In this document: positions 6,350 through 7,536 of the stretch, piece by piece
Layout: every line of letters begins with the position of its first letter
Position numbering within the stretch: the first letter of the stretch is position 1
Assembly (NCBI GenBank): GCA_902475285.1
Contig: CABRZA010000122.1
Location: 1-7,536, forward strand
Reading direction: 5' to 3'
DNA length: 7,536 nt
Origin: an uncultured Porphyromonadaceae bacterium
GTDB lineage: Bacteria; Bacteroidota; Bacteroidia; Bacteroidales; Muribaculaceae
Translations under genes and position numbers: made by a program
The notes under the pieces: generated by a model
Databases searched by the model: none
What the model saw: the letters and a program-made list of their open reading frames with translations, nothing else
Told to the model about the DNA's origin: nothing

Positions 6350-6917
6350 AGTCTCTCAGCCGTTCGTCATTCAACACCTCCGGTAAGCGGCGTCGCACCT
6401 CCATCAGCGCGAAGCCAAGCAAGTTCTGTCCCTTCCAGCGCGAAGGCACTCTGGCGTCGGGACTGTCTTCGGCGACGCCTATGCCCCATATGGTATCCTT
6501 TGGGCTTGCCTCAACCAAGATGCGCTGGCCCGTCGACAGCAGGTAATCGCCGAGAGCTTCATTCTGAACGAATTTAGCCAAGTTGCCGCGTATGCTCACA
6601 TCCTGCCTGATGGCCGACCATAGCTCATCGTTGTAATTGGCCACACGGCGCCCCAACTTCTTTATTTCCATCTGGTTGTGCTCGGCCATGATGAGCTCTT
6701 CGGTGGCAGTGTCGCAGAAAGTACGCGCCTTTTCGGCCATTATATATTGCTCCATGCAGTGGTAGTAGACCCCGTGGACAACCATCGGCGCTTCATACCA
6801 TTGGCTGAGGCATTGCTTGCCGGGCACACGTCCGCGCCCGTCGGTGTGGCCCCAGAAAAACACAAAATCTTCGCGGCTATAAGTACGGCCGGCTATATCT
6901 TTGACTGTCAGAATCAT
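6336..6917 (-). CDS. NADAR-family N-glycosidase (YbiA-like)
   Basis: A 193-residue cytoplasmic protein of the NADAR (DUF1768, YbiA/RibX-like) family. Known members hydrolyse N-glycosidic bonds in early riboflavin-pathway intermediates, and others remove ADP-ribose from guanine in DNA as antitoxins of DarT-type toxins. Family motifs run in order: FFWGH (20-24), LSQWYEAP (37-44), GVYYHCMEQYIMAEKA (49-64), KKLGRRV (86-92), W100, GNLAKFVQN (111-119), LVEASPKDTIWGIG (134-147) and WKGQNLLGFALMEVR (161-175). The order and spacing cover the whole domain, so the protein appears complete. The ATG at 6917 is preferred because it leaves a 7-base gap to the upstream gene; an in-frame start at 6968 would overlap that gene by 44 bases and adds residues outside the domain. 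It lies last in a leftward gene set. No DarT-like toxin is visible here, so the substrate is undecided. Confidence 0.9.
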   Translation of the reverse strand: MILTVKDIAGRTYSREDFVFFWGHTDGRGRVPGKQCLSQWYEAPMVVHGVYYHCMEQYIMAEKARTFCDTATEELIMAEHNQMEIKKLGRRVANYNDELWSAIRQDVSIRGNLAKFVQNEALGDYLLSTGQRILVEASPKDTIWGIGVAEDSPDARVPSRWKGQNLLGFALMEVRRRLPEVLNDERLRDFIQE

Positions 6918-6924
6918 ATAATGC

Positions 6925-7380
6925 TTAGAAATCGAAATAATCGCGTATGTGCGGAATAAATTTCTCAACAGCCTTCATCAGGTCGCGCATATCATCATTG
7001 CTGTCAGCCCGCAGTGCCTTGATGCCGAGTGCATTGCGCAGCGCGTTGCCTGCTACGTCGTAGTACTCGCTGTCGAGCTCTTCGAACCCCAGTTGCATAG
7101 CAGCCACCGGCCCTGTGCTCACATCACCATGTTCAACTGTGCCGGTGCTGTTTCGCTGTTCCGCGCCGCACTCCCCGGCAAACCACACCTCCAGCACGAT
7201 GCGGAAGTCGGCCACCCGGTGAAACTGCGCAATCAGCGCATCCCTCACCGCCTGCCCGAACGTGATGGTCAGCTTCCGCGTCAGCCAGTCGGCGTCGGCC
7301 AGCGTATACACCTTGTCGCAGTCCCCGAAGTCGCAACCCACCAGCGCCACCTTCTGCACAATACCTTTTTCTATGTTCAT
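6925..7380 (-). CDS. Hypothetical protein, 151 residues
   Basis: I do not recognise a family. The protein has no signal peptide or membrane helix and looks soluble, acidic and of mixed alpha/beta character. A likely beta strand near the N-terminus (KVALVGCDFGDC, residues 10-21) carries two cysteines, followed by a helix-like segment (TFGQAVRDALIAQFHRVADF) and a strand (RIVLEVWFAGE). The middle (about 73-92) is Gly/Ser/Thr-rich and probably a loop, and the C-terminus is helical with an aromatic end, RDYFDF. Its start forms an ATGA overlap with the stop of the gene before it, and it ends 7 bases before the NADAR start. It is therefore very likely co-transcribed with both, which suggests a shared job that the sequence does not reveal. 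Confidence 0.75.
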   Translation of the reverse strand: MNIEKGIVQKVALVGCDFGDCDKVYTLADADWLTRKLTITFGQAVRDALIAQFHRVADFRIVLEVWFAGECGAEQRNSTGTVEHGDVSTGPVAAMQLGFEELDSEYYDVAGNALRNALGIKALRADSNDDMRDLMKAVEKFIPHIRDYFDF

Positions 7381-7536
7381 AGCGGATTGGCGAGGAAGTA
7401 GTCTATGCGGTCGACAGTGTCGATGCCATCGGTTTGGGGGATTTCCAACTCTGAGAGGGCTTTGTCTCCGTTAGCGTTATAGTAGACGAAGCGGTCGTTT
7501 TGGCAGTAGAGCCATCCTCTTTTGTAGCTTAGCCAC
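7377..7536 (-). CDS. 3' end of an unknown gene (partial)
   Basis: Only the last 52 codons and stop are inside the window; the 5' part lies beyond the right edge. Read on the minus strand, the open frame starts WLSYKRGWLYCQNDRFV, continues with an Asp-rich stretch (QTDGIDTVDRIDYF) and ends LANPL. Its TGA overlaps the ATG of the 151-residue gene (ATGA), the usual sign of translational coupling in one operon. The fragment is rich in Tyr, Asn and Asp. I recognise no family, and the fragment is too short to assign. Confidence 0.65.
   Translation of the reverse strand, partial: WLSYKRGWLYCQNDRFVYYNANGDKALSELEIPQTDGIDTVDRIDYFLANPL

Noticed and set aside
7262..7474. Forward open frame of 70 codons near the right edge
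   Set aside because: It lies opposite the 151-residue gene and the partial gene, whose ATGA-coupled arrangement is much better supported.
1..7536. CRISPR array, tRNA, rRNA, insertion sequence or attachment site
   Set aside because: I saw no regularly spaced repeats, no tRNA cloverleaf or rRNA sequence, no transposase and no terminal inverted repeats; the window is almost fully occupied by protein genes.

Overview
The window looks like chromosomal DNA from a GC-rich member of the Bacteroidales; a Muribaculaceae-type genome would fit, though the family assignment is inference. Four things support this. The gene order ileS, dksA, lspA, DUF4296 lipoprotein is typical of Bacteroidetes. The bS16 protein carries the long Ala/Lys/Glu tail seen in that phylum. 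No Shine-Dalgarno sequence precedes the main starts. A perfect Bacteroidetes -7 promoter box (TAnnTTTG) lies ahead of rpsP.

Layout. Positions 1-52 hold the -7 element and a G-free leader for rpsP (53-586, ribosomal protein bS16). A 130-base gap follows with a terminator-like hairpin and a candidate promoter. It leads into a tightly packed forward operon: an isoleucyl-tRNA synthetase fused in frame to a complete DksA/TraR-family domain (717-4655), lspA (4658-5305), a DUF4296 lipoprotein (5280-6101, overlapping lspA by 26 bases) and an unrecognised 81-residue protein (6104-6349). Gaps within this operon are 2 bases or are overlaps. From the right edge a second, leftward gene set converges on it: the 3' end of an unknown gene (7377-7536), an unknown 151-residue protein (6925-7380) and a NADAR-family N-glycosidase (6336-6917). 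The two gene sets overlap tail to tail by 14 bases.

How the genes relate. The forward operon joins isoleucine charging, stringent-response transcription control and lipoprotein maturation. The outstanding feature is that ileS and dksA, normally separate neighbours, are here one open frame of 1312 residues. The join is a short Pro/Ala linker, and the likely RNA-polymerase-contacting tip motif of DksA is preserved. This would physically tie a tRNA-charging enzyme to a ppGpp/RNA polymerase co-factor. The synthetase also carries a GIHH sequence where HIGH is expected, a swap that has been linked to mupirocin resistance. The leftward NADAR cluster looks like accessory gene content; its role, whether in metabolite damage control or removal of ADP-ribose from DNA, cannot be settled from this window.
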